The notes under the pieces were generated by a model. The model had not been told where the DNA came from and ran no database searches. It was given only the letters and a program-made list of their open reading frames with translations. The position numbers and the translations under genes are program-made. From GCA-2862545 sp047609825 (GTDB lineage Bacteria; Myxococcota_A; UBA796; GCA-2862545): 64,000 nucleotides of DNA. Shown piece by piece: positions 42,001-47,541 of the stretch. Each line of letters opens with the position of its first letter. Position 1 is the first letter of the stretch. The stretch spans positions 1 through 64,000 of the forward strand of contig JBLFXJ010000003.1 in assembly GCA_047609825.1 (NCBI GenBank). The letters are read 5' to 3'.

Positions 42001-44633
42001 GGGGACGGCGTGTAGGTGAACCGGCCGTCGGGCTCGATGACCGCGACGCCGTTGCCGGCCGGCACCGTGAGGCGCGGCGCGAGGGCGTCGCCATCGATGT
42101 CGCTGTCGTTCGCCAGCAGGTTGCGCAGCGGATCGGGCACCAGGGCCACGTCCTCGCGGGTGGCGTATACGTCGGCCACGGCCACGGGGCGGTCGTTCAC
42201 CGGGTTCACGACGATGGTGACCGACGCCACGGCGGAGTAGGCCGAGCCGTCGAACACCCGGTAGGTGAACCCATCCACGCCGTTGACGTTGGGTGCTGCG
42301 GAGTAGTTGAACGAGCCATCGGCGCGGAGCGTGAGCGCACCGAGCGACGCACTGGCCACAAGCTCGACGACCAGCGGGTCGCCGTCGATGTCGAAGTCGC
42401 CGGTGAGCAGGTTGTCCCGCACGCCATCGCGGGTGGCCACGGCGAGCGGGAGGTCCTCGTCGGTCTCGTACTCATCGTCCACGACGACCGGCACGTCGTT
42501 GGTGGGCACGACGGTGATGGACACCGTGGCCACATCCTCCGAGATCGCGCCTTCTTCGTCACGGACCAGGTAGGTGAACCCATCGGGGCCGTTGTAGTCG
42601 TCGTCGGGCTCGTAGCGGTAGCTGCCGTCGGCGGCCCAGCTGAGGGACCCGTGCTCGGGCTCGTCGACCACGTCGTGGACGATGATCTCGTTGAGGTCGC
42701 GGTCGGTGTCGTTGCCGAGGATGCCCGGGGCGCCGACGACCAGAACCGCGTCTTCGTCCACCTCGGCTACGTCGTCCAGCGGCTCGGGGGCATCGTTGGT
42801 GTCTGCGATGTTCAGCGTGACCGTGGCGACGCTGCTCTGCAGGCGCCCGTCCGTCACCTGGTAGGTGAAGCTGTCCACCCCGTTGAAGTTGAGGAACGGG
42901 GTGTAGGTGAAGGAGCCGTCGCCATCGAGGTCGAGCACGCCGTTGACCGGCGGCGCCACCTGCAGTGCGGTGATCACGTCGCCATCGAGGTCGGAGTCGC
43001 CGTCGATCACGCCGGGGGGCAGGACGACGAGGGGCACGTCCTCGAATCCGTCGAAGGAGTCGTCATCGGCGGTCGGGGGGTCGTTCCGCGGGTCGACCGT
43101 GATGTTGACCGCAGTGACCGCGGACCGTGCGCCGGAAGGATCCTCCGCCTGGTAGGTGAAGGTGTCGACGCCGTTGAAGTCGGGCTCTGGCGTGTAGGTG
43201 AAGCTGCCATCATCCGGGTCGACCACCACCCCACCGAAGGACGGAAGGTCGACGACCACCACGGACAGCTCGTCGAGGTCCACGTCGGAGTCATTGGCGA
43301 GCAGTCCGTCGCCGAAGCCGCGAACGAGGACCGTGTCTTCCGCGGTGCTGTAGTTGTCGCGGACAGCGACCGGGGCATCGTTCTCGGGCAACACACGGAG
43401 CGTGACCGTGGTGCGGTCGGAGACCGATGGGCCGTCAGTGGCCTGGTACGTGAAGGTGTCGACGCCGTTGAAGTTGGGGTTGGGCGTGTAAGTGAAGGTG
43501 CCGTCCTCGAACAGCGCCAGTGCGCCGTTGGAGGTGGTGGTGCCGAGGATCGCGAGCAGCGGATCGCCGTCGATCTCCGCCAGCTCGTCGTTCACCAAGA
43601 CGGAGAACGCCGAGACGTAGCCCACATCGTCTTCGGACAGCTCGTACTCATCCACCACCCCGATGGGCCGGTCGTTGATGCTGTCGAGCTCGACGGTGAC
43701 GGTGATGGGCTCGGAGTCTTCCACGCCATCGCTCGCCACGTAGGTGAACGACACGTCGCTCGTCTCGTTCGGGCCCGGGGTGAAGGTGAACGATCCGTCA
43801 GTGTTGAGCTCGACCGTGCCGTGGCTGGGATCGGTGAGCTTGCGGGCCGTGAGGCTGTCGAAGTCGATGTCGGTGTCGTTGCCCAACACGCCTGGCGCGC
43901 CGACCACCAACGCACGATCCTCATCAGTCTCGTAGAAGTCGTCGGTGCCGACGGGGGCGTCGTTGAGGTCGAGCACGGTGATGATGACCGTGCCCTCGGG
44001 GCTATCGAGCAGGCCGTCGCTCGCGAGGTAGGTGAAGGTGTCCTCGCCCGCGAAGTTCTCGTTCGGGGTGTAGGTCACGTCGGGGAGCGCGCTGGTGTCG
44101 AGGGTGCCGTTCAGCGGCTGCCGCCGGTCGCGGAAGGTGAGGTCGACGTCGTCGATGTCGGTGGCGGTGAGCCGCACGACGACCGGCCGCCCTTCCTGGG
44201 TCTCGGCGAGGATGGGCGCACCGGTGTTCGGCGGATCGTTGACCGGCGCGACCGTGATCGCCACTTGCTCGGGCGAGGAGGTGTCGACGCCGTCGGAGAC
44301 CGTGAACGAGAAGCTGTCTTCACCGTTGAAGTCGGGGTCGGGCGTGTAGGTGACCTGGGACTGGCGTCCAGGGACCTCCGGCGAGAGGGTCCCGTGCTCC
44401 GGCCGGACGGCGATGCCGAACTCGAGCGGGTCGTTATCTGCGTCGGTCGCAGACAAATTGATGACGGAACTCGCGTCTTCGTCAGTGACGACAGCGATAC
44501 CGGACGCTGGCTGCGGGGGCGAGTTCGCCTCCGAAGTGTCGACGTCTTTGTCGTTGTTGTTCGCCCGGCACGCGAAGGTCGACGCGAGGACGACCACCAG
44601 CGCGACACGAGTGAAGTTGACCACGGGCTGCAT
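28371..44633 (-). CDS. Giant tandem-95-repeat surface lipoprotein (continuous frame of about 5,420 residues)
   Basis: The start ATG 44633 has GGAG 5 bases upstream and a lipobox (LASTFAC). Residues about 30-4150 hold about 42 divergent repeats of roughly 95 residues of the bacterial Ig/cadherin-like tandem-95 type, consensus parts GVLANDxDxDGDxLTA, DGSFTYTPxxxFNGxDSFTY and NDAPVAVDDxY; the Asp-rich joints should bind calcium. Residues 4165-4830 form a beta-helix-like tail (FVDNAVAPGGDGTEDAPFDT) with an inserted lamin-tail-like domain (VVINEVHPDPDG...EFVEIVNH). Coding character is lost after TITIVGVGTIPTPCP (near residue 4833); the true protein probably ends there, at about 30135, and the rest of the frame is the separate lipoprotein at 28371-30011. 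It is likely an adhesin or matrix protein. Confidence 0.85.
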   Translation of the reverse strand: MQPVVNFTRVALVVVLASTFACRANNNDKDVDTSEANSPPQPASGIAVVTDEDASSVINLSATDADNDPLEFGIAVRPEHGTLSPEVPGRQSQVTYTPDPDFNGEDSFSFTVSDGVDTSSPEQVAITVAPVNDPPNTGAPILAETQEGRPVVVRLTATDIDDVDLTFRDRRQPLNGTLDTSALPDVTYTPNENFAGEDTFTYLASDGLLDSPEGTVIITVLDLNDAPVGTDDFYETDEDRALVVGAPGVLGNDTDIDFDSLTARKLTDPSHGTVELNTDGSFTFTPGPNETSDVSFTYVASDGVEDSEPITVTVELDSINDRPIGVVDEYELSEDDVGYVSAFSVLVNDELAEIDGDPLLAILGTTTSNGALALFEDGTFTYTPNPNFNGVDTFTYQATDGPSVSDRTTVTLRVLPENDAPVAVRDNYSTAEDTVLVRGFGDGLLANDSDVDLDELSVVVVDLPSFGGVVVDPDDGSFTYTPEPDFNGVDTFTYQAEDPSGARSAVTAVNITVDPRNDPPTADDDSFDGFEDVPLVVLPPGVIDGDSDLDGDVITALQVAPPVNGVLDLDGDGSFTYTPFLNFNGVDSFTYQVTDGRLQSSVATVTLNIADTNDAPEPLDDVAEVDEDAVLVVGAPGILGNDTDRDLNEIIVHDVVDEPEHGSLSWAADGSYRYEPDDDYNGPDGFTYLVRDEEGAISEDVATVSITVVPTNDVPVVVDDEYETDEDLPLAVATRDGVRDNLLTGDFDIDGDPLVVELVASASLGALTLRADGSFNYSAAPNVNGVDGFTYRVFDGSAYSAVASVTIVVNPVNDRPVAVADVYATREDVALVPDPLRNLLANDSDIDGDALAPRLTVPAGNGVAVIEPDGRFTYTPSPGFNGLDTFTYVVNDGRIDSLPAVVSVNVGIENDAPIAVDDALDAIEDTDLVVGPPGVLGNDSDPDDPGAVPGVDITAQLNVPPAHGLLVGGLLADGSFTYRPDPDFNGPDSFTYFAFDGVEFSGVATVAINVAQRNDGPVADADAYSVAEDTRLDVTDPAEGVLAGDTDIDLADPDVPGDRDDVLELIAVLVDSPLHDAAFDLNDDGTFTYLPDPDYNGVDTFTYRAQDPSGTVSAPATVTITVTPQNDAPVAGPDGPYVVDEDTSLVVDAPGLLVNDSDVDMDGLAVDLETPASNGSVLLSGDGSFVYTPNRNFNGVDFFEYVATDGRALSTPTLVTINVLPVNDRPVALSDAYVTDEDVALLIDPPGVLSNDSDIDFDALSSFVVLPPVSGALSLDSDGGLLYTPDLDFVGDDFFTYVASDGVLDSDPATVFITVEPANDAPIGVDDGPYIFDEDTTFVAGLVNGVLRNDSDVDEDPLTAIGVGAPTNALEFELRADGTFTYTPNVDFVGIDTFTYRATDGLLNSAITTVTLDVQPINDAPVGVADLYFASEDTTLERDALAGVLANDTDADDPSHGVDDPLTAEVRRPPSNGDLDMNPDGSFTYTPDEDFIGDDTFTYQAFDGFLRSAYTTVTINVGDSNDAPDVEDDAYGVIEDTLLVVDAPGVLDNDSDPEGDLMSARVTVSPIHGALVLAADGGFEFMPEADYVGPDSFVYVVDDSRGATSAPATVTLTVGGENDAPRTLDDDYVVAEDVPLVVDAPGVLGNDTDLEGDAMSALLGVRPANGTVLLVGDGSFTYTGDANYNGPDSFTYQAFDGIERSAPTTVNITVTAVNDVAVTVDDNYVTGEDTPLSIDALSGVLSNDNDVESDPLSLTAVKVTDPANGSVALGADGAFVYTPNLDFIGVDSFRYQIDDFGDLSAEATVTITVENDDDAPVVADDAYDIDEDAVLSVPSVSGVLANDFDIDGEPLTADLVATTTEGVLSLNANGSFTYTPGPNFNGEDSFTYTANDGALDSAVATARITVNPVNDAPTAAPDAYAATEEEEIDISSVLGVLANDTDIDGDVLTATLVATTPNGSLALDLDGSFTYTSDIDFSGVDTFTYRVNDPTGPGDTAVVTITVGDGNDAPVGTDDAFDAVEDTVLDVPPLFGVLANDSDADGDPMTVSLLASTSAGALVLDADGSFVYTPAADATGVDSFTYQIADGRGGLGTATATITVAPVNDAPRPVADAFTVDEDVLFVSSPVSVLDNDVEVDGDPLIEAVVVANPLHGDLVLAGDGTWEYDPDPNYHGPDSFQYRARDGFVPDSVPSTVTITVAPVNDAPTGVADIYDTREDEPLVVDSIRGVLANDSDVDGDALTAVILSPPPLGSVSLALDGSFTYTPAADFAGPESFTYQADDGALLSSAITVTINVGAEDDAPIVVDDAYVVTEDTVLNVDRFAGMLSNDFDLEGESLTVVGIDALPVLGTLTFNANGSFVYTPFVDEDGDGDGTTVDDTFTYRVSDGTFEVVGLVEITIDPVNDAPRGLPDAFVTDEDTPIIAGPPGLLGNDTDVEGDAFVATLISEPSHGALVLDPDGTFVYTPAPDYNGEDFFRYAPEDDDLGATLTVNLTINPVNDVPVPTADTYVVNEDTLLGGNVMDNDLDVDSLVLTVALVDDVSNGTLSLASDGTFTYTPDPDWFSSPAPDQFTYNLSDGLAVVGPTTVDITVTAQGDVPRGVVDAYGTLEDTPLVVGVPGVLGNDVEVDGAFPFEGEAITAELVVGPPNGDVSLNSDGSFTYTPDLNYNLDAGPETFTYRPVDGDGPGATVTVTLSVDPVNDIPVSADDLYVPTEDVLFTADVLTGVLANDTDVEGDALTAVLVDTTVSGLLALSSDGSFTYQPDPDFDGVDSFTYRATDSEAGTLGTVTLTVGAVNDRPTCVGDGPFVTSEDNPLDTVSSVLANDDDIDADPLTATLVGSVANGALTLRPDGTFLYTPNAHYNGPDSFTYRPSDGIITSVDLCSVSINVTPVNDAPVAAVEAYVMDEDEVLSIGALAGVLANDSDIDSGLLTASVVAPPASGVLNLISDGSFTYTPAPNVNGLITFTYQVSDGALTDTAVVSINISAVNDAPVALADAYDATEDAPLVVGALEGLIANDSDVDLDLLTTTVDTPPTKGALALASNGSFTYTPNANANGIDSFVYSLSDGALTDTATVTIDITAENDAPVAVDDSYAIDEDGVLSVLAAAGVRANDTDVETLTSDLTIAVLDSTDDGALSLAANGSFTYTPDANFNGVDSFTYTVSDGVLTGTGTATITVNPINDAPVGVDDAYPMDEDTVLTVAALAGVLINDTDVDVGASLTAATVTDEPDDGIVDLNSDGSFDYTPNPDFFGVDTFTYRVTDGVLNDTATVTITVSNVQDAPVAVDDVAAVTEDGVLAVSPPGVLANDSDVDGDALTSTILVGPIHGTLTFAAGGASVNGDGSYRYTPDPDYFGPDSFTYEADDGIDTTAATVNITVNPLGDVPVASDDAYVMAEDGFLSPLGFENLLANDSDDDGEPLTVNTSPIVAPTNGVLVLDSDGGFDYTPNPDFNGVDSFVYEISDPGGDTAQATATITVNPVNDAPVAVADSYDVDEDLVLSVGPVAGVRSNDTDVDGDALSITSLVLPTNGTLSLNVDGSFVYDSAPNYNGPDSFTYTVSDGVLTDTAVVTLTVNPVNDAPTADDDVHVVAEDGVLVVGAPGLLSNDTDIDLDALTVDTSPIVNVVNGALSLASDGSFTYTPDPNYNGVDTFTYEIDDGAGGTSQASVTITVTPVNDAPVAVDDGGYAVDEDSSLSVDIVSGVRTNDTDVDGDGLSVSVTSPPSDGVLVLSADGSFDYTPDPDFSGVDSFVYQVSDGALTDTAVATITVNAINDPPQADPDSGYAVDEDAVLVVGAPSGVLTNDSDIDGDAITLNTTPVVLPTHGDVVLSLDGSFVYFPDPDYNGGDSFTYEISDGALTDTATVSITVDPTNDAPVALDDTGFVVAEDGSLVVGDLGGVLANDTDIDGDGLLVNTSPVVNVANGVLSLASDGSFTYTPTADYNGPDSFTYEISDGALTDTATVTITVNAVDDAPIANADAYVTDEDVDLSVGAPGLLDNDVDIDADGLTVNTTPVVDPTDGAVTLAADGSFLYEPDPGFAGVDTFTYEITDGIGTDTAVVTITITGAPTPPLAVDDAYTWVGGATYVQAALGGVLDNDLETEADPFTLTPIVGGATALGGTVDLGADGSFTYVPPAGVGSTVDSFDYTITDDDGSDVGSVDITLGTLVWFVDNAVAPGGDGTEDAPFDTLLAAETASGAGDVLYVMAGDGTPAGYDAGVVLSDDQRLIGEGVDLVVDAIALASAGGRPVLTNVGGVVVEIPDGASGDFEIAGLDLAEATFGIDVGTGLAPADAVSVHDVGIQLTTTGIASASGTLDVVDVDIVAGGGVVINEVHPDPDGVLGDANCDAVVSPTHDEFVEIVNHTEHPVNLTGATLSDASAVRHTFAPGTILDPGDAIVVFGGGTPSCSLPPNATHIVGDGSLSLANAGDSVTLTSAMGTVLDTMTYDGAEGSSDQSLVRSPELFGPFVRHATDAGHADLFSVGEAGDGSAFVAPSFPLVDGISASASSVSVVTSRVDGASGSGVTTSEVGTLVVDDTLLRVCGTGITVDYVSAVGPSVTLSDNVLVGNGVDALGMVDGITITGSPDSGVFAISGNDISGFASGGVVHLGDTVETIASVLTVSANTVHDFDGDAFLVLGDSGGTNAEYTFTLNAVDGGSAALGGLTPGAGVLVDAGALDDILVSITDNDFDDLAVAADFTLVTTSTVTSLIDGNAVGAASAVGAGGDAFAFGSAGSSTLNVTVDGNTISAGSGDITYATIGGACTVATAIAGNEAPGFVLDATSAGTFSLEGALPADTVTANLDDLLNTTSGGAPSVADSGTITIVGVGTIPTPCPRRRDRAGPACLGGAGPRRFAPCFHIGRANPRYPDQAQGVRMVWLLVMFACTPGTADLTGAGKGGPAAATGGSATGGGSATGGGSATGGGSATGGGSATGGGTGTGTGGTTPEPVPVAAAWGADGLDPFHGEPVEWVVTTDPGVSLTVRIVHAEQVVWELDGVVDASGELTGAWDGRAGDGWAGVGQFELHAEVHTSLELAVDTLSVVRVGMTEVYAEDDGGLTSTRVPLYYPGDGALQDPAYALAALDSLDTPDGVPVSFPPIDEETVMGTSITDTMPTVYAFDSQPVLTLVVGWGWQSELGHTGLDEAEVMLSVDGWTVLEGNPLADGRTVTLMRDAPLGDTVGITDEDLTLSFSVGETEVGSQTFPFRAYRVLGPATFGWPDSKYNPWLAAIDPLLRAIEGTPANHDSVADAVVDWVYNDNGLVYDTDRGASFYSEYGGGWDAAWDEPHFYLSDFITRANGSVVNCSDSGNITTTYSNMVGAELHHLIIHENFDLNEIKAIGIDDYTSCPFGPFSCGFSYHAVTTDDGGDTIWDATLALDGDLDPGRAPYDLLPVQTIDGDEYLMRLVRSGFADYYYESRGTIQ
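29839..29928 (-). repeat. 18-bp minisatellite, five units, coding (SATGGG)n
   Basis: Five direct units of GTCGCCGAGCCACCNCCC (plus strand) with N alternating A and G, so the higher-order period is 36 bp. It encodes the flexible Ser-Ala-Thr-Gly linker after the lipobox of the lipoprotein starting at 30011. Copy number is likely to vary between strains without breaking the frame. Confidence 0.9.
30085..30113 (-). terminator. Terminator-like hairpin between giant gene and following lipoprotein gene
   Basis: GGGCCCGCC (30085-30093) pairs perfectly with GGCGGGCCC (30105-30113) around an 11-base loop. In the direction of transcription it is followed by two short T clusters (CGTTTCGC, GTGTTTTCAC). 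It lies inside the continuous reading frame, 74 bases before the ATG of the lipoprotein, in a stretch whose translation is Arg/Pro-rich and not protein-like. This supports two genes rather than one. Confidence 0.6.
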
Positions 44634-44665
44634 GCACACTCCGCCAAACTGACTCTGGACCCGGC

Positions 44666-44694
44666 ACGCTAGCGCACGCCCGGACGAGTATCAA
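44666..44694 (-). promoter_or_regulatory. Candidate sigma70-type promoter of the giant surface gene
   Basis: On the minus strand TTGATA (44694-44689) and TAGCGT (44671-44666) are separated by 17 bases, with about 32 bases from the -10 box to the ATG at 44633. The -35 matches five of six consensus bases, the -10 only about three. It is the best match in the 226-bp gap between the FHA regulator gene and the giant gene. Confidence 0.42.
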
Positions 44695-44858
44695 CCGCCA
44701 ATCCGACGACCCGCCTAACCTCGGTTTGGCCAGGGAGAACCGGCAACCTTGCTCGGGTGGACGGGACGGATACGGCGCCCTTGCGAGGGGTGGCACCGTG
44801 CGCGCGCTGGCCGCGGGGCGTGGTTCACCTGTCCCTCGCACCCGTGACAGCCTGCGGT

Positions 44859-45818
44859 TCAGTCGAGCGCGACCTGGTCCACCCGCACACGGGTGTGGCC
44901 GGACCGCTTCTCCACACACCACCCGTCGAAGCTGTCTTCTTGTAGCTCCAGCCGCACGCGGCGGATCAGCACCTGGAGGTTGTTCGGGTTCATGGTGCGC
45001 TGGAGGATGCCCCAGATGCCCGAGCGGAGCTCGCCGTCTGGGCACCACCCCGCGCGATCCGGCGCCACACCCGCGCGCCGGTCCGCGTCGAGCTGTCGCG
45101 CGAGCACGTACAGCAGCACCGCCCGGTTCGCAGACCCGACCACGTGCGTCGCGCCCGTGTGCAGGTGGGTGATCCGTGCGACGGGACCCGGCCCCCCCTC
45201 CAGCGAGACCGCCAGACGGTAGGGGTACTCCGAGAGCCGGAGCTCCTCCGTGCGCGTGGCGCCGTGGTCGCCGGTGGGCACAAGCCAGGTTCGCCCACCC
45301 AGCTCGAACGGCTCGCCCGGGCGGACCTCGAACGACGCATCACCGGCCTCGATCCAGATGGGGCCGTCCAGGTACAGGAGCAGCGTAGCCAGCGAGGGCG
45401 GCGCCCCGTCCACCACGACGTCGCAGTCCGGCGCCGAGCCCAGGTGCACCCGATCTGCCTGCAGGCGGTGCTTGAGGCCCGTGGACTGGTCGATCAGCAC
45501 CGGTGACCAGTGCGCCACGGGCTCGGCCGTGGCGCGAACATGCAGCACCACCTGTCCGCCGAGCACCACGACTGCGCCGTCGCGCAGCGGCACCCTGCCG
45601 GTGACGGGCGCACCATCGAGCGTGGTGCCGTTGGTGCTGCGCAGGTCCGTGAGCGCGAGCTCGTCACCCTCGAGGGCGATGACGGCGTGGTGGGAGCTCA
45701 CCCGCGCGTCTGCGAACGCCAGCACGTTGGTCGGAGCCCGACCGAGAGTCACCGGCTGTCCACCCACATGGTGCACATGAACGACGCTTCCTTGACGCAC
45801 CACCTCGATTCGCGCCAC
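44859..45818 (-). CDS. FHA-domain protein with C-terminal winged-helix-like domain
   Basis: The 319-residue product starts with a canonical FHA domain: VTLGRAPTNVLAFADARVSS-HHA then LTDLRSTNGTTLDG, with the Arg, Ser-x-x-His and Asn that bind phosphothreonine. A second FHA-like part follows (VHLGSAPDCDVVVDG). The last 100 residues (SANRAVLLYVLARQLDADRR; NPNNLQVLIRRVRLELQED; RSGHTRVRVDQVAL) resemble an OmpR-type winged helix ending in the HTVRGVGY-like hairpin. This suits a transcription factor controlled by a Ser/Thr kinase. The GTG start has GGAGG 7 bases upstream. It is the first gene of the minus-strand cluster, so it may control the giant surface gene (inference). Confidence 0.8.
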   Translation of the reverse strand: MARIEVVRQGSVVHVHHVGGQPVTLGRAPTNVLAFADARVSSHHAVIALEGDELALTDLRSTNGTTLDGAPVTGRVPLRDGAVVVLGGQVVLHVRATAEPVAHWSPVLIDQSTGLKHRLQADRVHLGSAPDCDVVVDGAPPSLATLLLYLDGPIWIEAGDASFEVRPGEPFELGGRTWLVPTGDHGATRTEELRLSEYPYRLAVSLEGGPGPVARITHLHTGATHVVGSANRAVLLYVLARQLDADRRAGVAPDRAGWCPDGELRSGIWGILQRTMNPNNLQVLIRRVRLELQEDSFDGWCVEKRSGHTRVRVDQVALD

Positions 45819-45895
45819 GTCGGAACCTCCAGGACGGCCGCGCGACCCTGACTGCAGGCGGCCGCGATCGCAGGCTACAGGATAGGTGCAGGATC

Positions 45896-46933
45896 GTGCG
45901 ATCTACCCCTCCGCAACCCGAGCCCGAGCCCTGGGCCGACCCACTCGAAGCCCCACCGGCCCCCGAGAGGAGTTCCACGCATTCATCCGCCGCTACGGCG
46001 AACGCGACACCGACCGGATCGTCCCGGATCTCCCCGCCCGCCGCCGCGGTGGACAGCGCGCGCGGATCGGATGGGCACGCCCCATCTCCACGTGAGAGCC
46101 AGGTGCCGGCGTCGCCGATCGCCCTCCCTCCCCCCGGTGGAGGCGAGCCCCGTCCGGCATCGCACGAGAACCCCGACGTGACAGCCGCTGACCAGGCCCC
46201 CGCAGATGCGGCAGGTTCGTCAGAGCCCCCGTCCGCTGCCGCCGAGCCCCCACCCCAGGCCGTCCAGCCCGCCGAGGAGCCTTCAGGTTCGGAGCCCGAA
46301 GCGGTCCCTCCGCCAGCGAAGCCCAAGCCAAAGCCGAAGCGGGCCGCGCCGGTGTACCTGTCCGCACGTCAGATGGGCGTCACATCCCGCTCGCACCGTA
46401 AGGGAGCGCCACCCAAGCGCCGCCGTCAGGCCCCGACCAATGCGCCCCTCCTCGAGCTGGACCCCCCCCGCAGGTCTCGCCGGGGCGTGATGCTCGTGGC
46501 GGTATGGGTCATCGCGCTGCTCAGCGCCATCGGGGTCGCGGCCGCCGCCATCGCGGGCCTGGGAGCTGCATCCTGGCTCACCAGGGGCTCACTCCAGGGT
46601 CCGCCACCGATCCCTGTGGAGGCGCCGGTCCAAGAGACCCCGCACGTGCCCGTCCGCGATCCGCTGGGAGAGGCCCACAACGCGCCCGATCCGTCCCCGA
46701 TGGATGAGCTGGAGGCCGACGCCGCCCCCTCGGCCGGCCTGGTCGACGCCCGCCCACGGCCACGCCCAGCCCCCTCGCCCGCGCCGGGGCCCGCCCCCGA
46801 GCAAGGGAGCACCGTGGGGCAAGACAATCCATGGGATGTGCCCGCCGACACCCCGGCCCTGGACACGCCCCCCACACCGACCGACGCGGCGGCCCCCGAC
46901 CCAGAGCCCGCCCGCGGGCGTCGGAAGCGCTGA
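45896..46933 (+). CDS. Pro/Ala-rich single-pass membrane protein
   Basis: The 345-residue product has a long disordered Pro/Ser/Ala/Glu-rich N-terminal part (1-150), a basic stretch (KPKPKPKRAAP; RSHRKGAPPKRRRQ), one membrane helix (MLVAVWVIALLSAIGVAAAAIAGLG, about 197-222) and another Pro-rich C-terminal tail. The positive residues before the helix suggest N-in, C-out topology. No catalytic motif is present. The GTG start is preceded by AGGAT. It diverges from the FHA regulator gene (77-bp gap). It resembles scaffold or spacer proteins; composition could hide an alternative start. Confidence 0.55.
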   Translation: MRSTPPQPEPEPWADPLEAPPAPERSSTHSSAATANATPTGSSRISPPAAAVDSARGSDGHAPSPRESQVPASPIALPPPGGGEPRPASHENPDVTAADQAPADAAGSSEPPSAAAEPPPQAVQPAEEPSGSEPEAVPPPAKPKPKPKRAAPVYLSARQMGVTSRSHRKGAPPKRRRQAPTNAPLLELDPPRRSRRGVMLVAVWVIALLSAIGVAAAAIAGLGAASWLTRGSLQGPPPIPVEAPVQETPHVPVRDPLGEAHNAPDPSPMDELEADAAPSAGLVDARPRPRPAPSPAPGPAPEQGSTVGQDNPWDVPADTPALDTPPTPTDAAAPDPEPARGRRKR

Positions 46934-46991
46934 CCCGAAGCCCAGCTCCGGTACCGCCGAAACGATCCGGCCGCCCCAGAGACCTGATCCG

Positions 46992-47501
46992 ATGCTCTCG
47001 CTCCACGCCGTCCTGCTCACCGCCTCGCTCGCCGCCGATCTTCGCGTCGGCGCGTTCGAAGTGGACGAACCCTGGGGCGCGGTCGAGGATCGGCACGCAG
47101 CGGCGGTCGACGTTGCGCTTCGGAGGGTGCCCATCCTCTTCCGCGCACTGGTGAGACCCCGCCTGACCAGCGCCGTGTGGAGCTGCGATGGCTGGGCCAC
47201 AGAGGTGGACGCCCGACAGGTGAGCCTGCAGTGTCGCGGACGCGCCCCGCTGGTCGTGCCGACCGATGGCAGCCCGGTGGACCTGCAGCTCGAGGATGGG
47301 CGGACCGTGGAGTTCCGCGCGCTCGCCACGGCCAACACCCTCGAGCTGAACGCCGTTGGGCGCCACGGGGCCCAGCACAGCTTGTGGCGGGTGGACGGCA
47401 ACGACCACCTCGTGGTGGAGCGCACCATCCAGAGCCGGTGGCTGCCTGATGATGTCACCTGGGCCGTACGATACCGCCGCGTGCCGACGGCGACGCCGTG
47501 A
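46992..47501 (+). CDS. Small exported protein, unknown function
   Basis: The 169-residue product begins MLSLHAVLLTASLAADLRVG, a short signal peptide, then a beta-rich domain with three Cys (WSCDGW, LQCRG) and repeated strand-turn text. It lies 58 bp after the Pro-rich membrane gene and 40 bp before the TPR gene, same strand, so a shared transcript is likely. The frame upstream of ATG 46992 continues but overlaps the previous gene in another phase, so it is not used. No family recognised. Confidence 0.6.
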   Translation: MLSLHAVLLTASLAADLRVGAFEVDEPWGAVEDRHAAAVDVALRRVPILFRALVRPRLTSAVWSCDGWATEVDARQVSLQCRGRAPLVVPTDGSPVDLQLEDGRTVEFRALATANTLELNAVGRHGAQHSLWRVDGNDHLVVERTIQSRWLPDDVTWAVRYRRVPTATP

Positions 47502-47541
47502 GCGGCGGAGACCGACACCTCTGCTCCGAGGACGTGACCCC

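Noticed and set aside
31392..44672. Very long open frames on the plus strand opposite the giant repeat gene (1,013, 1,202 and 1,705 codons)
   Set aside because: They mirror the repeat gene codon for codon, rich in Val/Gly/Arg/His, with the same 95-codon period and no start signals or domains; high GC and regular codon use keep the opposite phase open.
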